Below are positions 46,283-55,170 of a stretch of DNA of 64,000 nucleotides, in pieces; position 1 is the first letter of the stretch, and each line of letters starts with the position of its first letter. Source of the DNA: Microbispora amethystogenes (GTDB taxonomy: Bacteria; Actinomycetota; Actinomycetes; Streptosporangiales; Streptosporangiaceae). The translations under genes were made by a program, and so were the position numbers. The notes beneath the pieces are model-generated. The model was not told the origin of the DNA, did not search any database, and worked only from the letters and a program-made list of their open reading frames with translations. Where the stretch lies: the NCBI RefSeq assembly GCF_016863015.1, contig NZ_BOOB01000027.1, forward strand, positions 124,001 to 188,000, read 5' to 3'.

Positions 46283-47296
46283 ATGAGCCGCTACGGCCAG
46301 ATGTTCGGCCCCGACATCACCTTCCTCGGGGTCGAGCGGTGCGACCTCGACGACCCGGCCGGCTACGCGGGCGCCGACGTCGTGATCCTGGGCGCGCCGT
46401 TCGACGGCGGCACCTCACACCGCCCGGGGGCCCGCTTCGGCCCGAACGCCATCCGCCAGACGTGCTATCTCCCCCGTGACGGCTCGCGCCCGAGCCTGGC
46501 GCTGCGCGTGGACGCCCTCAAGGACCTGCGGGTGCTGGACGCCGGCGACGTGGAGACCTACGCCGGCGACATCGAGGGCAGCCTGCGCGCGATCGAGGAC
46601 GCCGTCGCCCGCATCGCGGCCTCCGGGGCCGTTCCCGTCGTCCTCGGCGGCGACCACACGATCGCCCTGCCCGACGCGACCGGCGTGGCGCGGCACCACG
46701 GCTTCGGGCGCATCTCCATGATCCACTTCGACGCGCACGCGGACACCGGCGACATCGAGTTCGGTCATCTGCACGGCCACGGTCAGCCGATGCGGCGGCT
46801 GATCGAGTCGGGTGCGATCCGGGGCGACCGCTTCCTGCAGATCGGCCTGCGCGGCTACTGGCCCGGCCCGGAGATCCTCGACTGGATGGCCGGTCAGCGG
46901 ATGCGGTCGTACGAGATGACCGAGATCGTCGCCCGAGGGCTCGACGAGTGCCTCACCGAGGCGTACGCCATCGCGCTGGACGACTGCGACGGTGTCTACC
47001 TGTCGGTCGACGTTGACGTCTGCGACCCGGGCCACGCGCCGGGCACCGGCACACCCGAGCCGGGCGGCCTGTCGGCCCGCCAGCTACTCGACGCCGTCCG
47101 GAGGACCTGTTACGAACTGCCCGTCGTCGGGCTGGAGATCGTCGAGGTGGCCCCGCCGTACGACCACGCGGACATCACGGCCTACCTCGGCAACCGGGTC
47201 GTCCTGGAAGCTCTGTCAGCGATCGCCCGGCGCCGCAGGGACGCCGCCGAGGGCACCCGGTGGGATCCGACGCGCCCCCTCCTCGACGGACGCTGA
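46283..47296 (+). CDS. speB: Agmatinase/ureohydrolase
   Basis: Manganese ureohydrolase of the arginase/agmatinase family (337 residues), hydrolysing agmatine or a related guanidino compound to urea and amine. Seen: metal motifs GGDHTIALP, HFDAHADTGD and SVDVDVCDPGHAPGTGTPEPGG, and the late GLEIVEVAPPYDHAD. The Cys in DVDVCDPGHAPG where many agmatinases have SFDIDALDP, and the GGDHT loop, leave guanidinobutyrase or guanidinopropionase as alternatives. CAGGAG lies 5 nt before the ATG. Two ATAAGACCG direct repeats (46236 and 46255) precede it. Confidence 0.9.
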   Translation: MSRYGQMFGPDITFLGVERCDLDDPAGYAGADVVILGAPFDGGTSHRPGARFGPNAIRQTCYLPRDGSRPSLALRVDALKDLRVLDAGDVETYAGDIEGSLRAIEDAVARIAASGAVPVVLGGDHTIALPDATGVARHHGFGRISMIHFDAHADTGDIEFGHLHGHGQPMRRLIESGAIRGDRFLQIGLRGYWPGPEILDWMAGQRMRSYEMTEIVARGLDECLTEAYAIALDDCDGVYLSVDVDVCDPGHAPGTGTPEPGGLSARQLLDAVRRTCYELPVVGLEIVEVAPPYDHADITAYLGNRVVLEALSAIARRRRDAAEGTRWDPTRPLLDGR

Positions 47297-47310
47297 CCCG
47301 TTTGGCCGGA

Positions 47311-47352
47311 TAATCATGGTCGGGTAATCACGTCTGGTAATCATGGTCGGGT
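47311..47352 (+). repeat. 15-bp direct repeats before beta-lactamase-like gene
   Basis: TAATCATGGTCGGGT occurs at 47311-47325 and 47338-47352, 27 nt apart, with a partial third TAATCA between. The second copy contains the GTG start of the next gene. Possible operator or recent duplication. Confidence 0.6.
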
Positions 47353-48316
47353 GACGCGATCGAGAACCGCCGCACCCACCCCCGTACCCAGGACCGCATC
47401 CACAGCCGTGGCCGTCGTGCTCACGGCGCTCCTGACGGCCTGCGCGGCGAACGGCGCCCCCGCGACCACCGCGAGGTCCGTGCCCCAGACGGCCGCGCGA
47501 GCAACTGTGCAGGCGTCAGCGCAGGCGTCGGCGCAGGCGGCCGCGAAACCGGTGCGGGTGCCGGCCGGGGTCACGGCGGGCTACTCGGTGGTGGACCTGA
47601 CCACCGGTAAGACCGTCGCCCAGCACCTGGCGCACCACCGGTTCCGGTCGGCGTCGGTGGTGAAGATCCTCATCGCGACCGACTACCTGGAGCGGCACCG
47701 GAGCGCGATCCCCGCCCGGGACAGGGCGCTGCTCACCCCCATGCTCCGCGGCAGCGACGACGACGCGGCCACGGCCCTGTGGCGGCGCGGGGGCCAGGGT
47801 GAGATCGTCCGGCGGATGGCGCGCCGGATCGGCCTGTCCGAAACCTCCCCGCCGCCCGCGGCGAAACCCGGCTTCTGGGGCTACACCGCCATCAGCGCGG
47901 CCGACATCGCTCTCGTCTACCGGTATCTGCTGAAGCGGGCCGAACCCCGCGTCCGCGACTTCGTCCTGGGCAACCTGCGCCAGGCGTGGCGGTGCGCGAG
48001 CGACGGCTTCGACCAGCATTTCGGCATTCCCCGCGCCGTTCCCCGGCCCTGGGCGATCAAGCAGGGGTGGTCCGGCTTCGGCTCCGTGCCCCCGGTCCGG
48101 TGCGCCCGCGCGAAGGCCGCGTCGTACCGTATCGGGCCGGTCACGATGGGCCGCGAACCGGTTGATTTCGGCCGTCCGGTGCTCCACACTACAGGCGTGA
48201 TCAGCGACCGGCTGATCATGGTCGTGCTCACCCTGCAGCCCTCGGGGGCGTCCTTCACGAAGTCGGCCGAACGGGTGACGAAGCTGGCGAGAGACCTCTA
48301 TCTCAGCGTCACCTAG
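47351..48316 (+). CDS. Beta-lactamase/transpeptidase-fold lipoprotein
   Basis: A 321-residue exported serine-hydrolase-like protein. Seen: signal with lipobox LLTAC, Ala/Gln-rich linker, then SASVVKILIATDYL (SxxK nucleophile motif SVVK), GSDDDAATALWRR (SDD in place of SDN) and IKQGWSGFGS (KQG in place of KTG). These fit a class A beta-lactamase-like fold, but the altered second and third motifs argue against a standard antibiotic hydrolase; a wall-related or amide hydrolase role is equally possible. GTG start. Immediately upstream of the mre operon. Confidence 0.82.
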   Translation: MTRSRTAAPTPVPRTASTAVAVVLTALLTACAANGAPATTARSVPQTAARATVQASAQASAQAAAKPVRVPAGVTAGYSVVDLTTGKTVAQHLAHHRFRSASVVKILIATDYLERHRSAIPARDRALLTPMLRGSDDDAATALWRRGGQGEIVRRMARRIGLSETSPPPAAKPGFWGYTAISAADIALVYRYLLKRAEPRVRDFVLGNLRQAWRCASDGFDQHFGIPRAVPRPWAIKQGWSGFGSVPPVRCARAKAASYRIGPVTMGREPVDFGRPVLHTTGVISDRLIMVVLTLQPSGASFTKSAERVTKLARDLYLSVT

Positions 48317-48411
48317 CGGCCCGCTTTCGTGCGGATGTGTTCTGTTTCAGAGGCGGGGGCGGCGGGCAGCGATCACGCGTGCTCTCCCTCCTCTCTGAAA
48401 GCTGGTCGCCG

Positions 48412-49446
48412 ATGGGTTTCCCGTGGGGATTGCTCGGCCGGGACATGGCGGTCGACCTCGGTACCGCCAACACGCTGGTGTACGTCCGCAAGAAGGGCGT
48501 CGTCCTGGACGAGCCCTCGGTCGTGGCGATCAACCTGCACAGCGACCGGATCGTGGCCGTCGGGACCGCGGCGAAGGAGATGATCGGGCGGACCCCGCCC
48601 CACATCGCGACTCTGCGACCACTGAAGGACGGTGTGATCGCCGACCTCGACGCCGCCGAGCGCATGCTGCGGCACTTCATCCAGCTCGCGCACCGGAACC
48701 GCTACCTGGCCAAGCCCCGCGTCGTCGTCGCCGTGCCGAGCGGCACCACCAGCGTCGAGCAGCGCGCGGTGCGCGAGGCGGCGTACGAGGCGGGCGCCCG
48801 GCGCGTCCACATCATCGAGGAGCCCATGGCCGCGGCGATCGGCGCGGGCCTCAACGTGGGCGACACGACCGGCAACATGGTCGTCGACATCGGCGGCGGG
48901 ACCACCGAGGTCGCGATCGTCTCGCTCGGCGGAGTGGTCGTGTCGAAGTCGGTGCGGGTCGGCGGCGACGAGCTCGACGAGGCGATCGTCAACTACGTCA
49001 AGAAGGAACACTCCCTGCTGCTCGGCGAGCGCACGGCCGAGCACATCAAGATCACCATGGGCAGCGCCCGGCCGGGCGGCGACGACACGACGACGCGGCC
49101 GATCCGGGGCCGCGACCTGGTCACCGGCCTGCCCAAGACGGCGACGATCACCAGGGGCCAGGTCAGGGAGGCCATCGAGGACCAGGTCCAGACGATCGTC
49201 GACGCCGTCCAGACCACGCTGGACCAGTGCCCGGCCGAGCTCGCGGGCGACCTGCTCGACAACGGGATCGTGCTGACCGGCGGCGGGGCGCTGCTCGAAG
49301 GCCTCGCCGGGCGGCTCGAAGAGGCGGTCGGCATGCCGATCCACCTCGTCGAGCAGCCGCTCCAGTCGGTCGTGCTGGGCGCGGGCCGCTGCACCGAGCG
49401 GTTCGACGAGATGCAGGACGTGTTCCTCCCCGAAACCCGCAGATGA
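48412..49446 (+). CDS. mreB: Rod-shape determining actin homologue MreB
   Basis: Bacterial actin guiding lateral wall or spore-wall synthesis at the membrane. Seen in 344 residues: phosphate-1 motif MAVDLGTANTLVYVR, EPSVVAIN, phosphate-2 VVDIGGGTTEVAIVSLGG, and adenosine motif GIVLTGGGALLEGL. The ATG at 48412 gives the normal N-terminus (GFPWGLLGRDMAVDLG with an amphipathic hydrophobic start); a longer upstream reading is rejected. First gene of mreB-mreC-mreD-mrdA-rodA. Its stop overlaps mreC (ATGA). Confidence 0.97.
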   Translation: MGFPWGLLGRDMAVDLGTANTLVYVRKKGVVLDEPSVVAINLHSDRIVAVGTAAKEMIGRTPPHIATLRPLKDGVIADLDAAERMLRHFIQLAHRNRYLAKPRVVVAVPSGTTSVEQRAVREAAYEAGARRVHIIEEPMAAAIGAGLNVGDTTGNMVVDIGGGTTEVAIVSLGGVVVSKSVRVGGDELDEAIVNYVKKEHSLLLGERTAEHIKITMGSARPGGDDTTTRPIRGRDLVTGLPKTATITRGQVREAIEDQVQTIVDAVQTTLDQCPAELAGDLLDNGIVLTGGGALLEGLAGRLEEAVGMPIHLVEQPLQSVVLGAGRCTERFDEMQDVFLPETRR

Positions 49447-50363
49447 GGATGCCAGGTCACCCAGGCCGCCCGGCTCGTCCGGGCCGCCCGGGTCGCCGGG
49501 TGCCCGTGCTGCTGGCGCTCGCCGCCGCCGCGCTGATCGCGGCCGACACGGTGACCCCTCTGGATCCGCTGCGGGCGTTCGGGTCGGCGGTCTACGGCGG
49601 GCTGGAGGACGCGGCGTCCGCCGGCGTCCGCTGGGCGTCGGGCGCGGGCCGCCTGGAGGACCTCGAACGGGAGAACGCCCGGCTGCGCGCCGAACTGCTC
49701 GCCGTCCGCCGGGCCACCCCGTCCCCGGCCGAGGGGAACGGCTACCAGGTCGTCTCGGCCCACGCCGTCGGCTTCGGCCGGGACGGCACCGTCACCATCG
49801 ACGCCGGCTCCGGCGCCGGGGTGGCCCCCGACATGACGGTCTTCGACGGCGACGGGCTGGTCGGCCGGGTCCTGCGCACCGGCCCGGGGACGGCGACGGT
49901 GCAACTCGCCACCGCCTCCGGCGCGTCCGTCGGCGCCCGCCTGGAGGGCTCGCGGGAGGTCGGCCTGGTGACCGGCGTCCCGGAGCACGGCCTGCTGCGG
50001 CTTGGCCTGCTCAACCCCTCGGCCGACGTGAAGCCGGGCGACCGGGTGGTGACGCTGGGCTCACGCGACCTGCGGCCGTTCGTGCCCGACGTGCCGATCG
50101 GCACCGTGATCACGGTCGAGCCGGCGCCGGACGCGCTGACCAGGACCGCGCTCGTGCGCCCCTTCGCGCGCTTCACCGCGCTGGAGAACGTCACGGTGGT
50201 CCTCGGGCCGCTGCCGGACACCGGGCCGGACACGCAGGCCGTCACGGACCCGGCGGCGGAGACCCCCACGACCCAGCAGCAGCCCGACAAGAAGCCTGAG
50301 AAGAAGTCCAAGAAAAAGAAGAAAAAGAAGAAGGACTCGTCCGGGCACGCGGAGGGGGCGTGA
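49443..50363 (+). CDS. mreC: Rod-shape determining protein MreC
   Basis: Bitopic membrane protein linking MreB to periplasmic wall synthases (306 residues). Seen: basic N-terminus, transmembrane segment VPVLLALAAAALIAADTVTP, coiled coil LEDLERENARLRAELLAVR, and the beta domain VSAHAVGFGRDGTVTIDAGSG and GLVGRVLRTGPGTATVQL. An unusual C-terminal tail of about 20 residues is mostly Lys (EKKSKKKKKKKKDSSGH), which would face outside the membrane. ATGA overlap with mreB. Confidence 0.94.
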   Translation: MRMPGHPGRPARPGRPGRRVPVLLALAAAALIAADTVTPLDPLRAFGSAVYGGLEDAASAGVRWASGAGRLEDLERENARLRAELLAVRRATPSPAEGNGYQVVSAHAVGFGRDGTVTIDAGSGAGVAPDMTVFDGDGLVGRVLRTGPGTATVQLATASGASVGARLEGSREVGLVTGVPEHGLLRLGLLNPSADVKPGDRVVTLGSRDLRPFVPDVPIGTVITVEPAPDALTRTALVRPFARFTALENVTVVLGPLPDTGPDTQAVTDPAAETPTTQQQPDKKPEKKSKKKKKKKKDSSGHAEGA

Positions 50364-50923
50364 TGAGGGCGGTCATCCTGTCGGTGCTCCTCGTCCTCGC
50401 CGCGCCGGTGCTCCAGGTCACCGTGGTCAACGGGTGGTCGCTCCCCGGGGGAGTGCCCGACATCGTGCTGATCTGCGTGATCGCGCTCGCGCCGACGCTG
50501 TGGTCATTCACGGGGTCATACACGGGGTCACGCACGGGAGCGGGGGCGGGCGCGCTCCTGGGGTTCGCCGCGGGCCTGGCCGCCGACGTCGCCCCGCCCG
50601 CCGACCACACCATCGGACGGCTCGCGCTGGTGCTGTGCCTGGCCGGCTGGGTGTCCACCCGGATCCCCGCCGACGACGGGGCCGGGCGCCGTGTCGCGGG
50701 CGCCGCCGTCGTGGCCCTCTGCGCGTCGTTCGCCGGGGGCGTGCTCGCGGCCCTGCTGGACGGGACGCCCTGGGCCGCCGCGCTCGCCCCCGGCGCGATC
50801 GCCTGGACCACGGGCGGCGCGGCCCTCGTGACGGCCGGGCTCGCCCTCCTCCCCCGCCGCCGGTCCTTCGGCCGGGTGCCGGCCTCGCGCCCCTGGTACG
50901 CGCGCGGGGGACGGCGTGCGTAG
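50363..50923 (+). CDS. mreD: Rod-shape determining protein MreD
   Basis: Small polytopic membrane protein (186 residues), partner of MreC. Five to six hydrophobic segments are visible (ILSVLLVLAAPVLQVTVVNG, GGVPDIVLICVIALAPTLW, AGALLGFAAGLAADVAPPAD, LALVLCLAGWVSTRI, AGAAVVALCASFAGGVLAAL, GGAALVTAGLALLP), including the MreD-typical PDIVL and GF.AGL..D motifs. The ATG at 50363 lies 7 nt after GGAGGGG; a GTG one codon earlier is possible. The start overlaps the mreC stop (TGATG). Confidence 0.9.
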   Translation: MRAVILSVLLVLAAPVLQVTVVNGWSLPGGVPDIVLICVIALAPTLWSFTGSYTGSRTGAGAGALLGFAAGLAADVAPPADHTIGRLALVLCLAGWVSTRIPADDGAGRRVAGAAVVALCASFAGGVLAALLDGTPWAAALAPGAIAWTTGGAALVTAGLALLPRRRSFGRVPASRPWYARGGRRA

Positions 50924-52934
50924 CGGCGCCCGCGGGAGCACCCCCGGCGGCATCCGGGGAAACGCCAACCGGGGGCGCCTCACGGTGGTGTTCGTCGTGG
51001 TCACCACGCTCATGCTGACGCTGCTCGGCCGTCTGTGGTATCTGCAGGTCGTCACCGGCTCGTCGTACTCCAGGGCCGCGACGGAGTCGCGGGTGCGCTC
51101 GGTGGTCCTGCCGCCCGTGCGGGGGCAGATCCTCGACGTGCGCGGCCGGCCGCTGGTGGCCAACGAGACCCGGCCGCAGGTGTCCGTGGACTACATGGCC
51201 CTCCTCCACCAGCCCGACGGCGGGACGGACGTGCTGACCCGGCTGGCGCGGGCCCTGGGCCGGCCGTACCAGGAGCTCGCCGACCGGGCCCGGCTCTGCG
51301 GGAGGGACGTGCCGCGGCCGTGCTGGCCCGGCTCGCCGTACCAGCCGATCGTCGTCGCCGACGACGTGAGCGTGCGCACGGCGCTGTGGATCGCGGAGCG
51401 GCAGAACGAGTTCCCCGGCGTCAGCACGGCGCTGCGGCCGGTGCGGACCTATCCGCTCGGCCCGGCCGCGGCGCACGTCCTCGGCTACCTGCAGCCGCCC
51501 TCCCCCGACGACCCCGAAGGGGGCCCCGAGCTGATCGGCCGCGACGGCCTCGAAGCGCGGTACGACCGCGACCTGGCCGGCCGGACCGGGATCAGGGAGG
51601 TGGCGGTGGACAGCACCGGCAAGGTCACCGGCCTGATCCGCGAGGAGGCCGCCGTACCCGGCGAGACGCTGGTGACCAGCATCGACGCGCGCATCCAGGA
51701 CGTGGCCGAGCGGGCGCTGGCCCGGGCGGTGGCCGGCGCGCGCGGGCGCGGCGAGCCCGCCGACAGCGGCGCGGCGGTCGTGCTGGAGGCGAAGACCGGG
51801 CGGGTGACGGCGATCGCCGACTACCCCAGCTACGACCCCGTCGTGTGGACCGGCGGCATCTCCCAGCGCGCCTACGAGGACCTGCCGCTGATCAGCGCCG
51901 CCGTGCAGGGGCAGTGGGCCCCGGGGTCGACGTGGAAGGTCACCTCGACGGCCGCGGCGGCGAAGGCGGGCTACGGCCTGCGGGACTCCTACGACTGCCC
52001 GGGCGGTTACAAGATCGGCGGCCGGGTGTTCCACAACTTCGAGAGCGCCGAACTGGGCCGCATGGACATGCGGCGGGCCCTGGTGGTCTCCTGCGACACG
52101 ATCTTCTACCGCTTCGCGGAGCGGATGTGGAAGCGCGACGGCGGGCTCACGCCCGTGAAGCGGCCCAAGGACCCGATGCAGGAGATGGCGAAGGAGTTCG
52201 GCTTCGGCACGCCCACCGGGATCGACCTGCCGCACGAGGCGGCCGGGAGGGTGCCCGACCGGGCCTGGAAGAAGGCCAACTGGGAGCGGACCCGGGCCGA
52301 CGCCTGCCGCCGCGCCAAGAGCGGCTATCCGGACGAGTCCGACCGTAAGCGGGCGGCCTACCTCAAGGCTCTCGCGGCCGACAACTGCCGTTCCGGCGGG
52401 GTCTGGTGGGCCGGTGACGCGGCCAACTTCTCCATCGGCCAGGGCGACGTGCTGGTGACGCCGCTCCAGCTCGCCCGGGGCTACGCCGCGCTCGCCAACG
52501 GCGGCACGGTCTTCAGCCCGAGGATCGGCAAGCGGATCGAGCGTCCCGACGGCACGGTGGTCCGCACCATCGCCCCGCCGGTCGTGGGCAAGATCGACGT
52601 CTCCCGCAGGACGCTGCGCTTCATCCGCGACGCGCTGGCCGGCGTGCCGCGCGAGGGGACCGCCGCCGGCGCGTTCGCGGGGTTCCCGCTCAAGCGCTTC
52701 CCGGTGGCCGGCAAGACCGGCACCGCCGAGGCGTACGGCAGGCAGGACACCTCGTGGTTCGCCTCCTTCGCCCCCGCGAAGGACCCCAAGTACGTCGTGG
52801 TCGTCGTGGTGTCGCAGGGCGGCACGGGCGGGACCACGGCGGCCCCGGCGGCCAGGGAGATCTGGGAGGGCATCGACGCGCTCACCCACCACAAGAAACA
52901 CCCCAAGAAGCACAAGAAGGGTGGTGGGCGATGA
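50916..52934 (+). CDS. mrdA: Penicillin-binding protein 2 (peptidoglycan transpeptidase)
   Basis: Class B PBP crosslinking peptidoglycan for the elongation machinery. Seen in 672 residues: transmembrane segment VVFVVVTTLMLTLLGRLWYL, dimerisation domain GQILDVRGRPLVANETRPQV, transpeptidase SxxK in APGSTWKVTSTAAA, second motif SCD (VVSCDTIFYRF), and KTGTAEAYG. An insertion (KANWERTRADACRRAKSGYP) has several Cys. The C-terminus is a Lys/His-rich tail (THHKKHPKKHKKGGGR). GTG start overlaps mreD by 8 nt. Confidence 0.96.
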   Translation: MRSGARGSTPGGIRGNANRGRLTVVFVVVTTLMLTLLGRLWYLQVVTGSSYSRAATESRVRSVVLPPVRGQILDVRGRPLVANETRPQVSVDYMALLHQPDGGTDVLTRLARALGRPYQELADRARLCGRDVPRPCWPGSPYQPIVVADDVSVRTALWIAERQNEFPGVSTALRPVRTYPLGPAAAHVLGYLQPPSPDDPEGGPELIGRDGLEARYDRDLAGRTGIREVAVDSTGKVTGLIREEAAVPGETLVTSIDARIQDVAERALARAVAGARGRGEPADSGAAVVLEAKTGRVTAIADYPSYDPVVWTGGISQRAYEDLPLISAAVQGQWAPGSTWKVTSTAAAAKAGYGLRDSYDCPGGYKIGGRVFHNFESAELGRMDMRRALVVSCDTIFYRFAERMWKRDGGLTPVKRPKDPMQEMAKEFGFGTPTGIDLPHEAAGRVPDRAWKKANWERTRADACRRAKSGYPDESDRKRAAYLKALAADNCRSGGVWWAGDAANFSIGQGDVLVTPLQLARGYAALANGGTVFSPRIGKRIERPDGTVVRTIAPPVVGKIDVSRRTLRFIRDALAGVPREGTAAGAFAGFPLKRFPVAGKTGTAEAYGRQDTSWFASFAPAKDPKYVVVVVVSQGGTGGTTAAPAAREIWEGIDALTHHKKHPKKHKKGGGR

Positions 52935-54118
52935 CGACGCTGGGGCCCCTGTCCGTACGGCTGCCGTCGGCCCGCGCCACCCGCCGGAGGGCCTCGGCGG
53001 GCGTCTCCCTTCCCGCCCTGGGGCTGGTGCTGCCCGCCGTCGCACTGTCGGCGATCGGGCTGCTGCTGGTGTGGTCGGCCACCCGCGGCCGGCCGGGCTC
53101 CACCCTGCCGGAACGGCAGGCCGTCAGTGTCGGCATCGGATTGGTGCTGATGTGGGCCGTCTCCCGGATCGATCTGCGGCTGCTGCGGGCCTACGTGCCG
53201 CTGTTCTACCTGCTCGGGCTCGCCGGGCTGGTCGCCGTGCTGACCCCGCTCGGCCGCACGATCAACGGCTCGCACGCCTGGATCGTCCTCGGGGACGGCC
53301 TGCAGTTCCAGCCGTCGGAGTTCGCCAAGGCGGCCACGCTGCTCGCGCTCGCGACGATCCTCGGCGAACTGCGCGACGGGGAGCGCCGGCCGGGCGCGGG
53401 GGCGGTGCTGCTCGCGCTGGTCGTGGCCGCGGTGCCGGTTGGCCTGATCGCGCTGCAGCCCGACCACGGCACCGCCCTGGTCTTCCTGGTCCTCACCTTC
53501 GGGATGATCGCCGTCTCCGGCGCGCCCAAGAGGTGGTTCGCGGCGTTCGCCGCGGCCGGGGCCGCCGGGGTGCTGCTGGTGTGGCGGCTCGACCTCATCC
53601 GGCCCTACCAGCTCCAGCGGCTGATGGTGCTGGCCGACCCCGACGCCGACCCGATGGGCATGGGCTACAACGCCACGCAGTCGAGGATCGCGATCGGCTC
53701 GGGCGGGCTGCTCGGCAAGGGCCTGTTCCACGGCGAGCAGACGGCCGGCCACTTCGTGCCCGAGCAGCACACCGACTTCATCTTCACGGTCGCCGGCGAG
53801 GAGCTCGGCTTCGTCGGCGGCGCCTGCGTGATCCTGCTGATGCTCGCCCTGCTGTGGCGGGGTCTGTGGATCGCGGCCCGGAGCCCCTCGCCGTTCGGCA
53901 CGGTCCTGGCCGGCGGGGTGGTGTGCTGGCTGGCGTTCCAGACCTTCGTCAACGTGGGGATGACGATGGGCCTGCTGCCCGTCGCCGGGCTGCCGCTGCC
54001 GTTCGTCTCGTACGGCGGGTCGGCCACGATCTCCAGTCTGGCGGCCGTGGGGCTGCTCGCCGCCGTGAACCGCCGCACCCGCACGCCCCGCATAGGGCAA
54101 TCTAGGAGGGGTGCGTAG
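52931..54118 (+). CDS. rodA: RodA (SEDS) peptidoglycan glycosyltransferase
   Basis: SEDS polymerase acting with PBP2 (395 residues, about ten membrane helices). Seen: SATRGRPGSTLPERQAVSVG, INGSHAWIVLGDGLQFQPSE with FAK following (the SEDS signature W..LG...FQPSE), LQPDHGTALVFL, and PEQHTDFIFTVAGEELGFVG, followed by LPFVSYGGSA. ATGA overlap with mrdA. The operon thus carries its complete elongation set: scaffold, crosslinker and polymerase. Confidence 0.96.
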   Translation: MTTLGPLSVRLPSARATRRRASAGVSLPALGLVLPAVALSAIGLLLVWSATRGRPGSTLPERQAVSVGIGLVLMWAVSRIDLRLLRAYVPLFYLLGLAGLVAVLTPLGRTINGSHAWIVLGDGLQFQPSEFAKAATLLALATILGELRDGERRPGAGAVLLALVVAAVPVGLIALQPDHGTALVFLVLTFGMIAVSGAPKRWFAAFAAAGAAGVLLVWRLDLIRPYQLQRLMVLADPDADPMGMGYNATQSRIAIGSGGLLGKGLFHGEQTAGHFVPEQHTDFIFTVAGEELGFVGGACVILLMLALLWRGLWIAARSPSPFGTVLAGGVVCWLAFQTFVNVGMTMGLLPVAGLPLPFVSYGGSATISSLAAVGLLAAVNRRTRTPRIGQSRRGA

Positions 54119-55154
54119 CAAGCTCGGCGGACGGGTGGCCCAGGCGGCGGAGATCGCCCTGGCAACCCGCAGATACGTGACCCCCATCGACGTCCTCACC
54201 GGCCTGCGCTGGCTGCACGACCGCCACGTGCAGACCTGGCGGCAGGGCCGCGTGGAGAGCCTCGAACGGCTGGCCGCCGTGGACGCGGACCGGATGGAGG
54301 AGGCCCTGTCGCATCTGCGGGAGTGGGCCCGGTCGCGGAACCTGCTGGAGAGCGAGGCGGCGTACACGGCCGGGACCCGCGACCGGCGGCCCCTGCGCTT
54401 CACCGCCGCGGGCGGCGAGGAGACGGAGCGCGCATTCCGGATCCACTGGCTGTCGCCCGACCTGAGCGAGGCCCGGCGGCGGCAGATCGAGGAACGGCAG
54501 GACCGGGCCCCCGACCTCGTGGCCGTCGCGCCGCTGGAGGCCTGGACCTGCGCCGGCTGCGGCGAGAGCGGGCCGTACCTGATCATGGAGGACGACGCGC
54601 CGCACTGCCTGACCTGCGCCGACATGGACCATCTGTGCCTGCTGCCCGCGGGCAACGCGGCGCTGAGCCGCCGCGCCAAGAAGGAGAGCGGGCTGTCGGC
54701 CGTCGTGGTCCGCTTCAACCGGCGGCGCAAGAGGTACGAGCGGCTCGGCGTCCTCGTGGAGGAGGAGGCGCTGGCGCGGGCCGAGGAGCAGTGCCTGGCC
54801 GACGAGGAGGCGCGGCTGCGCCGCCGGGAGCGCGACCGCGAGCGGAGGGCCGACGAGGACGCCGGGTTCCGGGACCGGATGGCCGCGGAGATCCGCCGGC
54901 TCTTCCCCGGCTGTCCCGCCGGGCGGGCCGAGGCCATCGCCGGGCACGCCGCCGTGCGCGGCAGCGGGCGGGTCGGCCGCACCGCCGCCGCCCGCGCGCT
55001 CGACGAGGGCGCCGTCACGCTCGCCGTGGTCGCGAGCGTGCGTCACCTGGACACCGACTACGACGTGCTGCTGATGTCGGGGGTGCCGCGGATGACCGCC
55101 CGCGAGCGGATCCGCCCCCGGGTCGACGAGGTGCTCGCCTCCTGGCGGGCCTGA
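54111..55154 (+). CDS. DUF2293 protein with CxxC pairs
   Basis: A 347-residue soluble protein. The C-terminal ~90 residues form the DUF2293 domain (FPGCPAGRAEAIAGHAAVRG, AVTLAVVASVRHLDTDYDVL, RERIRPRVDEVLASWR). The middle holds two CxxC pairs (CAGCGESGPY and CLTCADMDHLC), a likely zinc ribbon, followed by a highly charged helix. Function unknown. The GTG at 54111 overlaps rodA by 8 nt and follows immediately after AGGAGGG, too close to serve it, so the true start may be a little downstream (GTG at 54135). Confidence 0.82.
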   Translation: MRSKLGGRVAQAAEIALATRRYVTPIDVLTGLRWLHDRHVQTWRQGRVESLERLAAVDADRMEEALSHLREWARSRNLLESEAAYTAGTRDRRPLRFTAAGGEETERAFRIHWLSPDLSEARRRQIEERQDRAPDLVAVAPLEAWTCAGCGESGPYLIMEDDAPHCLTCADMDHLCLLPAGNAALSRRAKKESGLSAVVVRFNRRRKRYERLGVLVEEEALARAEEQCLADEEARLRRRERDRERRADEDAGFRDRMAAEIRRLFPGCPAGRAEAIAGHAAVRGSGRVGRTAAARALDEGAVTLAVVASVRHLDTDYDVLLMSGVPRMTARERIRPRVDEVLASWRA

Positions 55155-55170
55155 CGACTCCCGGGGACGT

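Noticed and set aside
48345-48400. TTTCAGAG/CTCTGAAA inverted repeat before mreB
   Set aside because: The 40-nt loop and weak 8-bp stem make a functional hairpin doubtful, and nothing else supports it.
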